DNA of 64,000 bases. Origin: Sporichthyaceae bacterium (GTDB lineage Bacteria; Actinomycetota; Actinomycetes; Sporichthyales; Sporichthyaceae). A model generated the notes under the pieces. That model was not told where the DNA came from and ran no database searches. It saw only the letters and a list, made by a program, of their open reading frames with translations. Below, one piece after another: positions 50,836 to 58,511 of this stretch; the stretch's first letter is position 1, and each line of letters opens with the position of its first letter. The DNA lies in NCBI GenBank assembly GCA_036493475.1, contig DASXPS010000093.1, positions 1 to 64,000 on the forward strand. Direction: 5' to 3'. A program made the translations under genes and the position numbers.

Positions 50836-51593
50836 TGGCAATGACCGAAGAGGCCAAGGCCTTCGCCGGTGTGGGCGCGGGTGAGAAGCCGCTGCTGGCC
50901 GCGCGGTCCCTCGACGTTGCCTACGGTTCCGTGCTGGCCGTGCGTGGTCTCTCGCTGCAGGTCGCCAAGGGCGAGATCGTCGCCCTGCTCGGCCCGAACG
51001 GCGCGGGCAAGACCTCCACGCTGCGCGGGGTGACCGGCCTGGTCCGGCCCCGCGCGGGCACGGTGAGCGTGAACGGGGTGCGCATCGACGGGCACGGCGC
51101 GGCCGCTGCGGTGCGGGCGGGCCTGGCGCACGTGCCGGAGGGCCGCCGGGTGTTCCCCGAGATGACCGTGCTGGACAACCTGCGGCTGGGTGCCTGGACG
51201 GACCGGCGCAAGGGCAAGGTCGTGGACGAGCGGGTGCGCACCGCGTTCGAGCTGTTCCCGCGGCTGGGCGAACGCCGCGGTCAGGCCGCGGGCTCCATGT
51301 CCGGCGGCGAGCAGCAGATGCTGGCCATTGCCCGGGCACTAATGTCTGACCCGCAACTATTGCTGATCGACGAGTTGTCGCTGGGCCTGTCCCCGCTGGT
51401 GGTTGACGAGATCTTGGCCCGCCTGGTGGAGCTGAACCGGGCCGGATTGTCCATATTGCTTATTGAACAGTTCGTGCACCGGGCGCTGGACGTGGCCGAC
51501 CGCGTTTATGTGCTGAAGAAGGGCCGGGTGGCCTACAGCGGTACGCCGGAAGCCGCAGTTCGGGTCGGCGCTGTCGAGGAGGCTTACCTATGA
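50835..51593 (+). CDS. ABC transporter ATP-binding protein, LivF type (cassette 2)
   Basis: 252 residues. Walker A GPNGAGKTSTLRG, signature SGGEQQMLAIARAL, Walker B LLLIDELSLGLSP, LLIEQFVHRAL. ATG 50835 or ATG 50841. It ends on mini-ORF element 3, which links it to the surface-anchored protein gene, evidence that the latter belongs to the transporter operon. Confidence 0.95.
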   Translation: MAMTEEAKAFAGVGAGEKPLLAARSLDVAYGSVLAVRGLSLQVAKGEIVALLGPNGAGKTSTLRGVTGLVRPRAGTVSVNGVRIDGHGAAAAVRAGLAHVPEGRRVFPEMTVLDNLRLGAWTDRRKGKVVDERVRTAFELFPRLGERRGQAAGSMSGGEQQMLAIARALMSDPQLLLIDELSLGLSPLVVDEILARLVELNRAGLSILLIEQFVHRALDVADRVYVLKKGRVAYSGTPEAAVRVGAVEEAYL

Positions 51594-51628
51594 GCGAGTT
51601 GCGAGCTCATCAACGGGCACAGCTATGA
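51590..51628 (+). repeat. MIRU-like coupling element 3 (short): 12-codon mini-ORF
   Basis: 39 nt encoding MSELRAHQRAQL then TGA. It retains ATGAGCGAG...GAGCTCATCAACGGGCACAG of the longer elements with a small internal deletion, and lacks their 3' part. Start overlaps the LivF stop and stop overlaps the next ATG, both ATGA. The next gene thus has no GAGG Shine-Dalgarno of its own and may depend on re-initiation. Confidence 0.65.
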
Positions 51629-52947
51629 GCAACACGCGACGTGCGCTACGCGTGCTGGCCGGTACTGGGGCGTTGGGCCTGACCGGGGTCCTGGTGCTGG
51701 GCTGGGGTCCGGCCGCCAAGGCCGACCCACCGAGCACGCTGGCCACGTTCGTCGCGACGAGCTACGCCACCCCGTACGGCGTCATCAGCCGGGTACCGGT
51801 GGAGAGCGCCGGTGGCTTCCTCTACTCGAAGTCCTCGGTGCAGTTGGGCAAGTCGCTGAGCATGGCCGCCGGGTTCACCCTGGGCGAACTCGGTGACACC
51901 TTCGTGGTCACCTCGGCACCGCCGAACACCATCACCTCGATGCCCTCGGTGATCAACGCGCAGGACCCGCCCTCGACCACTGCCCCGAAGGAAGCCCACC
52001 TGACGGCCGGCCAGTACGGCGGGGCCGACAGCGGTGAGGTGCGCAATGCGGACCTGGCTGCCCGGGCCAACTCCGAGGATGCCCCGACGGCCACCGCGCA
52101 GGCGGCAGGCAATGCGGTGTCCTCCGCCCCGTTCAGCTCCGGGGCGTCCAGCTCGCGCAGCGACAGCGCGGTGGCCCCGGACGGCACGGTGAGCACCAAG
52201 GCCATCACCAGCGTGCAGAACGTGGTGATCGGCTCCGGGGCCACTGCGCTCACCATCGCCGCGGTGGACAGCGTGGCCTCGGTGAGCATCGCGCCCGGCG
52301 GCAAACCCATCCCGACGCTGACCGTCCACACCTTCGGCGCGCAGTTGGCCGGCGTGCCGGTCACCATCGACAGCAAGGGCATCAGCATCGACAACCAGGT
52401 CGCGCTGCCGCCGGACGCGCTGACCGCCTTCAAGGCCGGCATGGATCAACTGGCCGCACAAGGGTTGACGTTCACCCCCTCCCCGATGCAGACGCAGAGC
52501 ATCCCGGAGGGCGCGACAGTCTCCGGTGCCGTGTTCTCCTTCCGCTACCACTACCCGGACGCCTTCCCGCGGCCCAGCGACATCGGCACCGACGAGGAAT
52601 GGCGCCTGGGCAGCGTGTACGCCTCGGCGACCGCCCGGCCGCGCACCGAACCGCCAGTGGCGGCTCCGGTGGCCGGCGCCCCCGCCGGGTCGGCCGCGGC
52701 TGCGCCGGATGTGGCCGCGCCGGCGAGCGCCCCGCTCACGCCGGGCCTGCCGCCGGGCGCACCCGCCCCGGTGGGCACCGGGCAGCTGAACCCGGCCACC
52801 GCACCGGCGGAGGAACCGTTGTTCGCCCTGCCTGCCCGGGTCGCCTCGCCACTGCCGGGTGAGTTCCGGGACGGCTATCGATACGTTCTGTTGGCGGCCC
52901 TGGCCGGCATCGGCACCATGATCATCGTCCTCAAGCGCGCGCTGTAG
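51625..52947 (+). CDS. Secreted, C-terminally membrane-anchored protein (440 aa), cassette 2
   Basis: Signal peptide about 1-33 (ending AKA-D), a Ser/Ala-rich ectodomain of about 300 residues, a Pro/Ala-rich stalk (about 340-400), then one membrane helix (YVLLAALAGIGTMIIVL) and a short basic tail KRAL. Distantly homologous to the cassette 1 protein at 25471-26712, most clearly where HTFGAQLAGVPVTIDSKGIS aligns with VTGLSVAGVPLTFGPDGLS. It may present substrate to the lipoprotein or bind cell-wall material; function unknown. Confidence 0.78.
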   Translation: MSNTRRALRVLAGTGALGLTGVLVLGWGPAAKADPPSTLATFVATSYATPYGVISRVPVESAGGFLYSKSSVQLGKSLSMAAGFTLGELGDTFVVTSAPPNTITSMPSVINAQDPPSTTAPKEAHLTAGQYGGADSGEVRNADLAARANSEDAPTATAQAAGNAVSSAPFSSGASSSRSDSAVAPDGTVSTKAITSVQNVVIGSGATALTIAAVDSVASVSIAPGGKPIPTLTVHTFGAQLAGVPVTIDSKGISIDNQVALPPDALTAFKAGMDQLAAQGLTFTPSPMQTQSIPEGATVSGAVFSFRYHYPDAFPRPSDIGTDEEWRLGSVYASATARPRTEPPVAAPVAGAPAGSAAAAPDVAAPASAPLTPGLPPGAPAPVGTGQLNPATAPAEEPLFALPARVASPLPGEFRDGYRYVLLAALAGIGTMIIVLKRAL

Positions 52948-52975
52948 TCGGCCAAGGACCTCAGAGGGAGACACC

Positions 52976-53344
52976 ATGAACAACAAGCTCGGTGACCTGG
53001 GGCTCAAGGCGCTCGCCGCGGCTCTGGTGGCCGCCGGCCTACTCTGCGTTCTGCTGGGCTACCTCGGGGTGCGCCGCAACGACGACATCGTGCTGCAACT
53101 GCCCTATCTCGCCTCCGGCGGTGTGGGCGGGCTGGCGCTGATCGCGCTGGGCGCGGTGGTGCTGATCGTCGAGCAGATGCGAGCGCAGAGCCGGCGCGCC
53201 GCCGCGGTCAGCGAGGCGCTGGAGGAGTGGAAGGAGGCGGCCATGGCCGAACTGCGTGCCTTCCTGGACAGCGCGACGCTGGAACTCGAGGTGCCGCCGC
53301 GTAATCACCGCGCCGCGAACGATCCGGCCGGCGCACGCAACTGA
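52976..53344 (+). CDS. Small two-span membrane protein (122 aa), cassette 2
   Basis: Two membrane helices (LAAALVAAGLLCVLLGYLG and ASGGVGGLALIALGAVVLI) and a charged, partly coiled tail (QMRAQSRRAAAVSEALEEW). Homologue of the 129-aa protein at 25085-25474. GAGGGAG precedes ATG 52976. Two base pairs separate it from the regulator gene. Confidence 0.78.
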   Translation: MNNKLGDLGLKALAAALVAAGLLCVLLGYLGVRRNDDIVLQLPYLASGGVGGLALIALGAVVLIVEQMRAQSRRAAAVSEALEEWKEAAMAELRAFLDSATLELEVPPRNHRAANDPAGARN

Positions 53345-53346
53345 CC

Positions 53347-54609
53347 ATGCGGACCGCCGCGGTGTTGGTGTCCGCCGCGGCGCAACGGATGAGCGCGGAA
53401 CGCGGCAAGCTGATCGACGGGATGGTCGACATGCTCGCCGGCGAGATCGCGCCGCTGCAGCATGACGACGACCACCTGCTCGCGATGCTGGCCGCGTCCA
53501 CCCACGAGAGCGTCATGGGCGGCCTGCGGGTGCTGGAGAACAACCTCGACCCGCGCAGTTCCGAGGCGGGCGAGGCCGCCCTGCAGTACACCCGACGGCT
53601 GGCCCAGCGGGCGATCCCGTTGTCCGCGCTGCTGCGGGCGTTCCGTTTGGGGCACGCCTCGTTCGTGGAGATGCTGCTGGCCGAGATCGCGGCCGATCCC
53701 GACGTGAGCACGGCCGATGCCGCGGCGGCGGGTGTGGTGGCCATGCGCCAGTCCACCGGGTATGTGGACACGGTTTCCGAGCAATTGGTGGTCGCCTACG
53801 AACGGGAGCGCGAGGCGTGGACCCAGCACCACTCCATGCTGCGCGCCGGGATGATCAAGTCGCTGCTGGATGGCGACGACGTGGACGTGCCCGCCACCGA
53901 GGCTTCCTTGGGTTATCGCCTGGGTCAGACCCACCTGGGGTTGCTGCTGTGGTTCGACCGGGAAATGGGTGCGCCCGGGGAGGGCTTGCTCACCTTGGAG
54001 AAGCTGGCCACCCGGATTGCCGCGGCGTTGGACGGGTTGCATCTGTCGGTGCCGGCGGACGCGGACAGCGTGCAGGTCTGGATCGGGTTGCCCGGCGGGG
54101 ATCCCGGCGAGACGGCCGCCCCGACCGTTGGCTCGATATTGGAGGCGGTACCCGAGCCGCGGCCGCGCGCCGCGCTGGGTCGACCGGCGACCGGTATCGC
54201 CGGCTTCCGCTCCAGCCATCGTCAGGCCCGCGCGGCCCGGCAGGTGGCGGTGGCCGCCGGACGCCGCTGCGGGCCGGTCACCGACTACGCCGAGGTGGGC
54301 GCGATCGCCCTGCTGTGCACGGATCTGGCCACCACCCGGACCTGGGTGCAGGACACCCTCGGTGGGTTGGCAGGAGATGACGAGGCCACCGAGCGGTTGC
54401 GCGAGACCGTGCGGGTGTTCCTGCATCTGGGTTCCAGCCACACCGCCGCGGCGGAGAAGCTGAACCTGCACAAGAATTCGGTGGTCTACCGGATCGGCCG
54501 GGCCGAGGCACTGCGCGGCCGGCCACTGCGCTCCGACCGAGCCGACGTGGAACTGGCGCTGCGCGCCGCCCACCTGCTCGGACCGGTGGTGCTCGACCAA
54601 CAGAGCTGA
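53347..54609 (+). CDS. PucR/CdaR-type transcriptional regulator (420 aa)
   Basis: A C-terminal helix-turn-helix of the PucR type (FLHLGSSHTAAAEKLNLHKNSVVYRI) follows a GGDEF-like middle region and a helical N-terminal sensing region. Such proteins often regulate catabolic operons in response to ring-derived intermediates. It directly follows the ABC cassette 2 genes and precedes the esterase-P450-BVMO-ChoD genes, so it may control one or both. An ACTGACG-type dyad overlaps its stop. Confidence 0.88.
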   Translation: MRTAAVLVSAAAQRMSAERGKLIDGMVDMLAGEIAPLQHDDDHLLAMLAASTHESVMGGLRVLENNLDPRSSEAGEAALQYTRRLAQRAIPLSALLRAFRLGHASFVEMLLAEIAADPDVSTADAAAAGVVAMRQSTGYVDTVSEQLVVAYEREREAWTQHHSMLRAGMIKSLLDGDDVDVPATEASLGYRLGQTHLGLLLWFDREMGAPGEGLLTLEKLATRIAAALDGLHLSVPADADSVQVWIGLPGGDPGETAAPTVGSILEAVPEPRPRAALGRPATGIAGFRSSHRQARAARQVAVAAGRRCGPVTDYAEVGAIALLCTDLATTRTWVQDTLGGLAGDDEATERLRETVRVFLHLGSSHTAAAEKLNLHKNSVVYRIGRAEALRGRPLRSDRADVELALRAAHLLGPVVLDQQS

Positions 54610-54620
54610 CGTCTCGTCAG
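54606..54620. promoter_or_regulatory. Dyad CTGACG-N3-CGTCAG (site 3 of 3)
   Basis: 6-bp perfect arms around TCT, overlapping the regulator stop and ending 26 bp before the esterase ATG, which is a standard operator position. Shares the core of the sites at 30224 and 37209, so the esterase-P450-BVMO-ChoD genes may be in the same regulon as the unknown-family C and E1/phosphatase units. Confidence 0.5.
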
Positions 54621-54646
54621 GTGTCGGGGTAATCGGGAGGAATGGC

Positions 54647-55600
54647 ATGAGTAGCTCACGTACAGGCCTGCACAGGACCGACGGCCAGCGGTTGTCCCCG
54701 CTGCTCGGGGTGCTGTGTGGACCGTTCACGCCCACCCTGCACGCGGCGGTTAGGCACCCGTCCAACCCCGTGCGTCGCGGCCTGGACGTGTTGATCACCG
54801 TGGCCGGCGTGCACCGCGGCGGGAAGGTGACCAGCCGGGACCTGAGCGCGGGTGGCCTTCCCGCGCGGCTGTTCACGCCGGAGGGCGTCGGCGCGGACGC
54901 CCCGTTGCTGGTGTTCTTCCACGGCGGCGGCTTCGTGGTCGGTTCGATCAACTCCCACGCGCAGGCCTGCAAGTTCATCGCGCAACGCGGCGCGTGCAAG
55001 GTGCTGTCCGTCGGCTACCGCAAGGCACCCGAGCACCGCTTCCCGACCGCCGTGGAGGACTGCACCGCGGCGTTCCGCTGGGCCGCTGCGCACGCCGCGG
55101 AACTCGGCGTGAACCCCGCCCGCATCGCGGTCGGTGGGGACAGCGCGGGCGGCAACGCCTCGATCGTGGTGTGCCTCAATACGCTGAGCGAGGAGCGGCG
55201 GCCGTGCGGCGCCTGGCTGCTCTACCCGGTGGTCGACGCCGACTTCGACGCGTGGCCCTCGGACAAGCTGTTCGAGAAGGGCCCGCTGCTGTCGGCCGGC
55301 TGCCTGCGCGACATGTTCGCCAACTACTGCAACCCCGGCCAGGAGAAGGACCCGAAGCTGTCCCCGATCAACTCCGATCAGCTCGGCGAACTGCCCCCGA
55401 TCTACCTGGCCACGGCGGGCATGGACCCGCTGCGGGATCAGGGCGAGGCCTTCGCCGATCGGGCCCGGTCGGCCGGCGCCAAGGTCGAGCTGCGTCGCTA
55501 TGACTCGCTGCCGCACGCCTTCATCAACCTGCTCATCGACCCCGGCGCTCGCTCGGCGGCCGAGGAGTCCGTCCGAGGTCTGCGGGCTCTGTTCGCCTGA
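54647..55600 (+). CDS. Alpha/beta hydrolase, hormone-sensitive-lipase family (317 aa)
   Basis: Esterase with oxyanion-hole motif FFHGGGFVVGS, nucleophile motif GDSAGG (catalytic Ser), and a C-terminal LPHAFINL that carries the catalytic His. YRKAPEHRFPTAVEDC is typical of the family. GGGAGG precedes ATG 54647. It probably hydrolyses an ester or lactone, possibly the product of the BVMO encoded two genes downstream. Confidence 0.9.
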   Translation: MSSSRTGLHRTDGQRLSPLLGVLCGPFTPTLHAAVRHPSNPVRRGLDVLITVAGVHRGGKVTSRDLSAGGLPARLFTPEGVGADAPLLVFFHGGGFVVGSINSHAQACKFIAQRGACKVLSVGYRKAPEHRFPTAVEDCTAAFRWAAAHAAELGVNPARIAVGGDSAGGNASIVVCLNTLSEERRPCGAWLLYPVVDADFDAWPSDKLFEKGPLLSAGCLRDMFANYCNPGQEKDPKLSPINSDQLGELPPIYLATAGMDPLRDQGEAFADRARSAGAKVELRRYDSLPHAFINLLIDPGARSAAEESVRGLRALFA

Positions 55601-55619
55601 TCTTGTACTGCGGTCACTG

Positions 55620-55706
55620 ATGGCCGTGGTGAAGCTCGGTCCGCCGAGCCATGGCCGGCGCGCTGCGGAAGCGAAAGGCTGGTGCCCGGCGAGGAGGCCG
55701 TCATGA
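55620..55706 (+). other. Possible mini-ORF coupled to P450 start (28 codons)
   Basis: ATG 55620 opens a frame MAVVKLGPPSHGRRAA... whose TGA overlaps the P450 ATG (ATGA). The layout echoes the three coupling elements at 48-51.6 kb, and GAGGAGG falls at its 3' end, before the P450 start. Sequence similarity to those elements is weak, so it may be a chance frame in the 102 bp intergenic region. Confidence 0.35.
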
Positions 55707-57034
55707 CGTTCAACGCGCTGTGGGAAGACGAGGACACCGAGGCGTCCAACGCGAGTGGCAATCCGGACCGCCCGTACGACGAGATCAACCTGTCCACCAA
55801 GGCGTTCTGGTGGGCCACCATGGACGAGCGGGAGCGCAGCTTCGCCGTGCTGCGCAAGGAGCGGCCGATCACCTGGCAACCCCCCTTCGAGGACCAGCTC
55901 ATCGACGAGCCGTTGGACTACGGCTATTGGGCGGTCACCACGCACCGGCACCTGGTCGAGGTGACCCGGCGGCCCGAGGACTTCCTGTCCAGCCCGAGCA
56001 TCTTGATGGAGAACGTGCCGGTACAGACGTTGGAGGCCGCGCAGTCGATCATCGCCATGGACCCGCCACGGCACTCCTCGCTGCGCCGGCTGATGGCGGC
56101 CGCCTTCACGCCCCGTCAGATGCGACGGATCGAGGACCAGATCAACGCCAACGCGGCGCTGGTGGTGGACAACCTGCTGCAGAAGGCGAAGGAGTCGCCC
56201 GACGGTTGGGTCGATTTCGTTGCCGAGTGCGCCAACCTGCTGCCCATGCACAACATCAACGACATGATGGGCGTCCCCGACGGCCAGCGGCAGGAAGCCG
56301 CCGACTGGATGATGAAGGCCACCTCCTGGAGCGACCCCGAATACGCGGGGGACACCAAGGAGTCCGCGATCACGATGCTGTTCGACTCGGTGATCTACAT
56401 GCACGAGTTGGCGGCCGAGCTGATCGAGGACCGCCGGGCCAACCCGGGGCCGGACCTGTTCAGCTCCTTGGTGCAGGCCGAGGTCGACGGCGAACGGCTC
56501 GAGGACCACGAGATCGGGTCGTTCTTCGTGCTGCTGACCATCGCGGGCAACGACACCACCCGGCAGTCCCTGGCCCACGGGATGCGCGCGCTGACCACGC
56601 ACCCGGACCAGCGAGCCTGGCTGATGGCCGACCTGCCGGGCCGGATGGCCACCGCGGCCGAGGAAATCGTCCGCTGGGCCACCCCGATCATGACCTTCCG
56701 GCGCACCGCCGCGCGGGACTGCGAGATCGACGGGGTGCAGATCACCAAGGGCGACAAGGTGGTGCTTTTCTACTCCTCGGCCAACCGCGACGAGCTGGCC
56801 ATCGATCGGCCCCACGAGCTCGATTTCTCCCGGCACCCGAACCCGCACGTGGCCTTCGGCGGCGGCGGCATCCACCATTGCCTCGGCAATCAGCTGGCGC
56901 GCTTCCAGATCCGGGCACTGTTTTCCGAACTGCTCACCCGCTGCCCCGACATTGAGGCCGGCGAGCCTATACTTACTCCTGGTAACTTCTTCCATGTGGT
57001 CAAGCGGATGCAGTGCCGTCCGTATCCCTCCTAG
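55703..57034 (+). CDS. Cytochrome P450 monooxygenase (443 aa)
   Basis: I-helix IAGNDTTRQS, ExxR in EEIVRWATP, haem loop FGGGGIHHCLG with ligand Cys393. The HCLGNQLAR region and WWATMDERERSF N-terminus recall the CYP125/CYP142-type steroid and fatty-acid hydroxylases, but the exact family is unsure. ATG 55703 has GAGGAGG upstream. It sits directly before EthA-like and ChoD genes, so a sterol or terpenoid substrate is plausible. Confidence 0.9.
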   Translation: MTFNALWEDEDTEASNASGNPDRPYDEINLSTKAFWWATMDERERSFAVLRKERPITWQPPFEDQLIDEPLDYGYWAVTTHRHLVEVTRRPEDFLSSPSILMENVPVQTLEAAQSIIAMDPPRHSSLRRLMAAAFTPRQMRRIEDQINANAALVVDNLLQKAKESPDGWVDFVAECANLLPMHNINDMMGVPDGQRQEAADWMMKATSWSDPEYAGDTKESAITMLFDSVIYMHELAAELIEDRRANPGPDLFSSLVQAEVDGERLEDHEIGSFFVLLTIAGNDTTRQSLAHGMRALTTHPDQRAWLMADLPGRMATAAEEIVRWATPIMTFRRTAARDCEIDGVQITKGDKVVLFYSSANRDELAIDRPHELDFSRHPNPHVAFGGGGIHHCLGNQLARFQIRALFSELLTRCPDIEAGEPILTPGNFFHVVKRMQCRPYPS

Positions 57035-57047
57035 AGGAGCGCCCGCC

Positions 57048-58511
57048 TTGAACGATCTCGACGTCCTTATCGTCGGCGCCGGCCTGTCCGGGATCGGCGC
57101 CGCGCACCGGATCACCACCGAGCACCCGCAGCGCAGCTATGCGGTGCTGGAGGCCCGCGAGGCCATCGGCGGCACCTGGGACCTGTTCCGTTACCCCGGC
57201 ATCCGCTCGGACTCCGACGCGTTCACGATGAGCTATCCGTTCCGGCCGTGGGCCAGTCGCAAGGCCATTGCGCCGGGCGATGAGATCCGCGCCTACGTGC
57301 AGGGCGCCGCGGCCGACGCGGGCATCGACCAGCACATCCGCTTCGGTACCACGGTGCGCTCGGCGTCCTGGTCGTCGAGGGCCGCCCGGTGGACGGTGCA
57401 GACCGACGAGCGGGGCACCGGAGTCACCTACACCTGCAAGTTCCTCTACCTGTGCACCGGTTACTACTCCTACGACGCCCCACATCAGCCGGTCTTCCCC
57501 GGCGCCGAGGACTTCATCGGCCAGGTGATTCATCCTCAGTTCTGGCCGGAGGATCTGGACTACGCGGGCAAGCGGGTCGTGGTGATCGGCAGCGGCGCGA
57601 CCGCGGTCACTCTGGTGCCGTCCATGGCGACCACCGCGGCGCACGTGACCATGCTGCAGCGCTCGCCGTCGTACGTGCTGGCCATGCCCGAGGTGGACCA
57701 CATCGCCGAGTTGCTGAAGAAGGTGTTGCCCGCAAAGACCGCGCACACGGTGGTGCGGGCGAAGAACATGGCGCTGCTGCAGGGCATCTATGAGCTGTCC
57801 CGGCGCAGGCCGGGCCTGGCCCGCAAGCTGGCCCGCAAGGGCGCGGTGGCGTTCCTGAAGGACGAGGCGTACGTCGACAAGCACTTCAAGCCGCGCTATC
57901 ACCCGTGGGACCAGCGGCTGTGCCTGGTGCCGGACGGGGACATGTTCAAGGCCATCCGCAACGGCAGCGCCTCGGTGGTGACCGACACCATCGACCGGTT
58001 CGTGCCCGAAGGCATCAGGTTGAGCTCGGGCGAGGTGCTCGAGGCCGACATCATCATCTCCGCCACAGGTCTGACGCTGCGTCGGTTCGGCGACCTGAGC
58101 CTGGACCTGGACGGGGTTGAGGTCGACCTGGCGGACACCGTTGCCTACCGGGCGATGATGGTGTCCGGGGTGCCGAACTTCGGTTTCTGCTTCGGCTACT
58201 CCAACAACTCCTGGACGCTGCGGGCGGACTTGTCCGCGCGCTACCTGTGCCGGCTACTGGCCCATATGGACGCGCACGGCTACGACGTGGCCACCCCGAC
58301 GCTACCCGGCAAGGTGGGTCGCAAGCCGTTCCTGGATCTGAGCTCGGGCTACGTGACGCGCGGCATCGCGCTGTTCCCGAAAGCCGGCGACCGTGGGCCG
58401 TGGCAGGTCAGCCAGAACCACCTGAAGATGGCCGCCGGCTTCCGGCGCAACGATCTCGATGAGGACATGACCTTCTCCAAGGTTCAGCGAACGACCCCGG
58501 TCACCGCGTGA
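57048..58511 (+). CDS. EthA-like flavin-containing Baeyer-Villiger monooxygenase (487 aa)
   Basis: Closely resembles mycobacterial EthA from end to end: FAD-binding LIVGAGLSGIGAA, EAREAIGGTWDLFRYPGIRSD (in part), the IHPQFWPEDLDY block, NADPH-binding VVIGSGATAVTLVPS, and YHPWDQRLCLVPDGD. Length is normal. TTG 57048 is chosen because GAGGAG lies eight bases upstream; the longer frame runs back into the P450. It likely inserts oxygen next to a ketone carbon. Its stop overlaps choD (GTGA). Confidence 0.93.
   Translation: MNDLDVLIVGAGLSGIGAAHRITTEHPQRSYAVLEAREAIGGTWDLFRYPGIRSDSDAFTMSYPFRPWASRKAIAPGDEIRAYVQGAAADAGIDQHIRFGTTVRSASWSSRAARWTVQTDERGTGVTYTCKFLYLCTGYYSYDAPHQPVFPGAEDFIGQVIHPQFWPEDLDYAGKRVVVIGSGATAVTLVPSMATTAAHVTMLQRSPSYVLAMPEVDHIAELLKKVLPAKTAHTVVRAKNMALLQGIYELSRRRPGLARKLARKGAVAFLKDEAYVDKHFKPRYHPWDQRLCLVPDGDMFKAIRNGSASVVTDTIDRFVPEGIRLSSGEVLEADIIISATGLTLRRFGDLSLDLDGVEVDLADTVAYRAMMVSGVPNFGFCFGYSNNSWTLRADLSARYLCRLLAHMDAHGYDVATPTLPGKVGRKPFLDLSSGYVTRGIALFPKAGDRGPWQVSQNHLKMAAGFRRNDLDEDMTFSKVQRTTPVTA

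Noticed and set aside
56960-56975. TATACTTACT as another copy of the ACTTACT operator
   Set aside because: It lies inside the P450 coding sequence (ILTPG) without a paired copy; probably codon chance.
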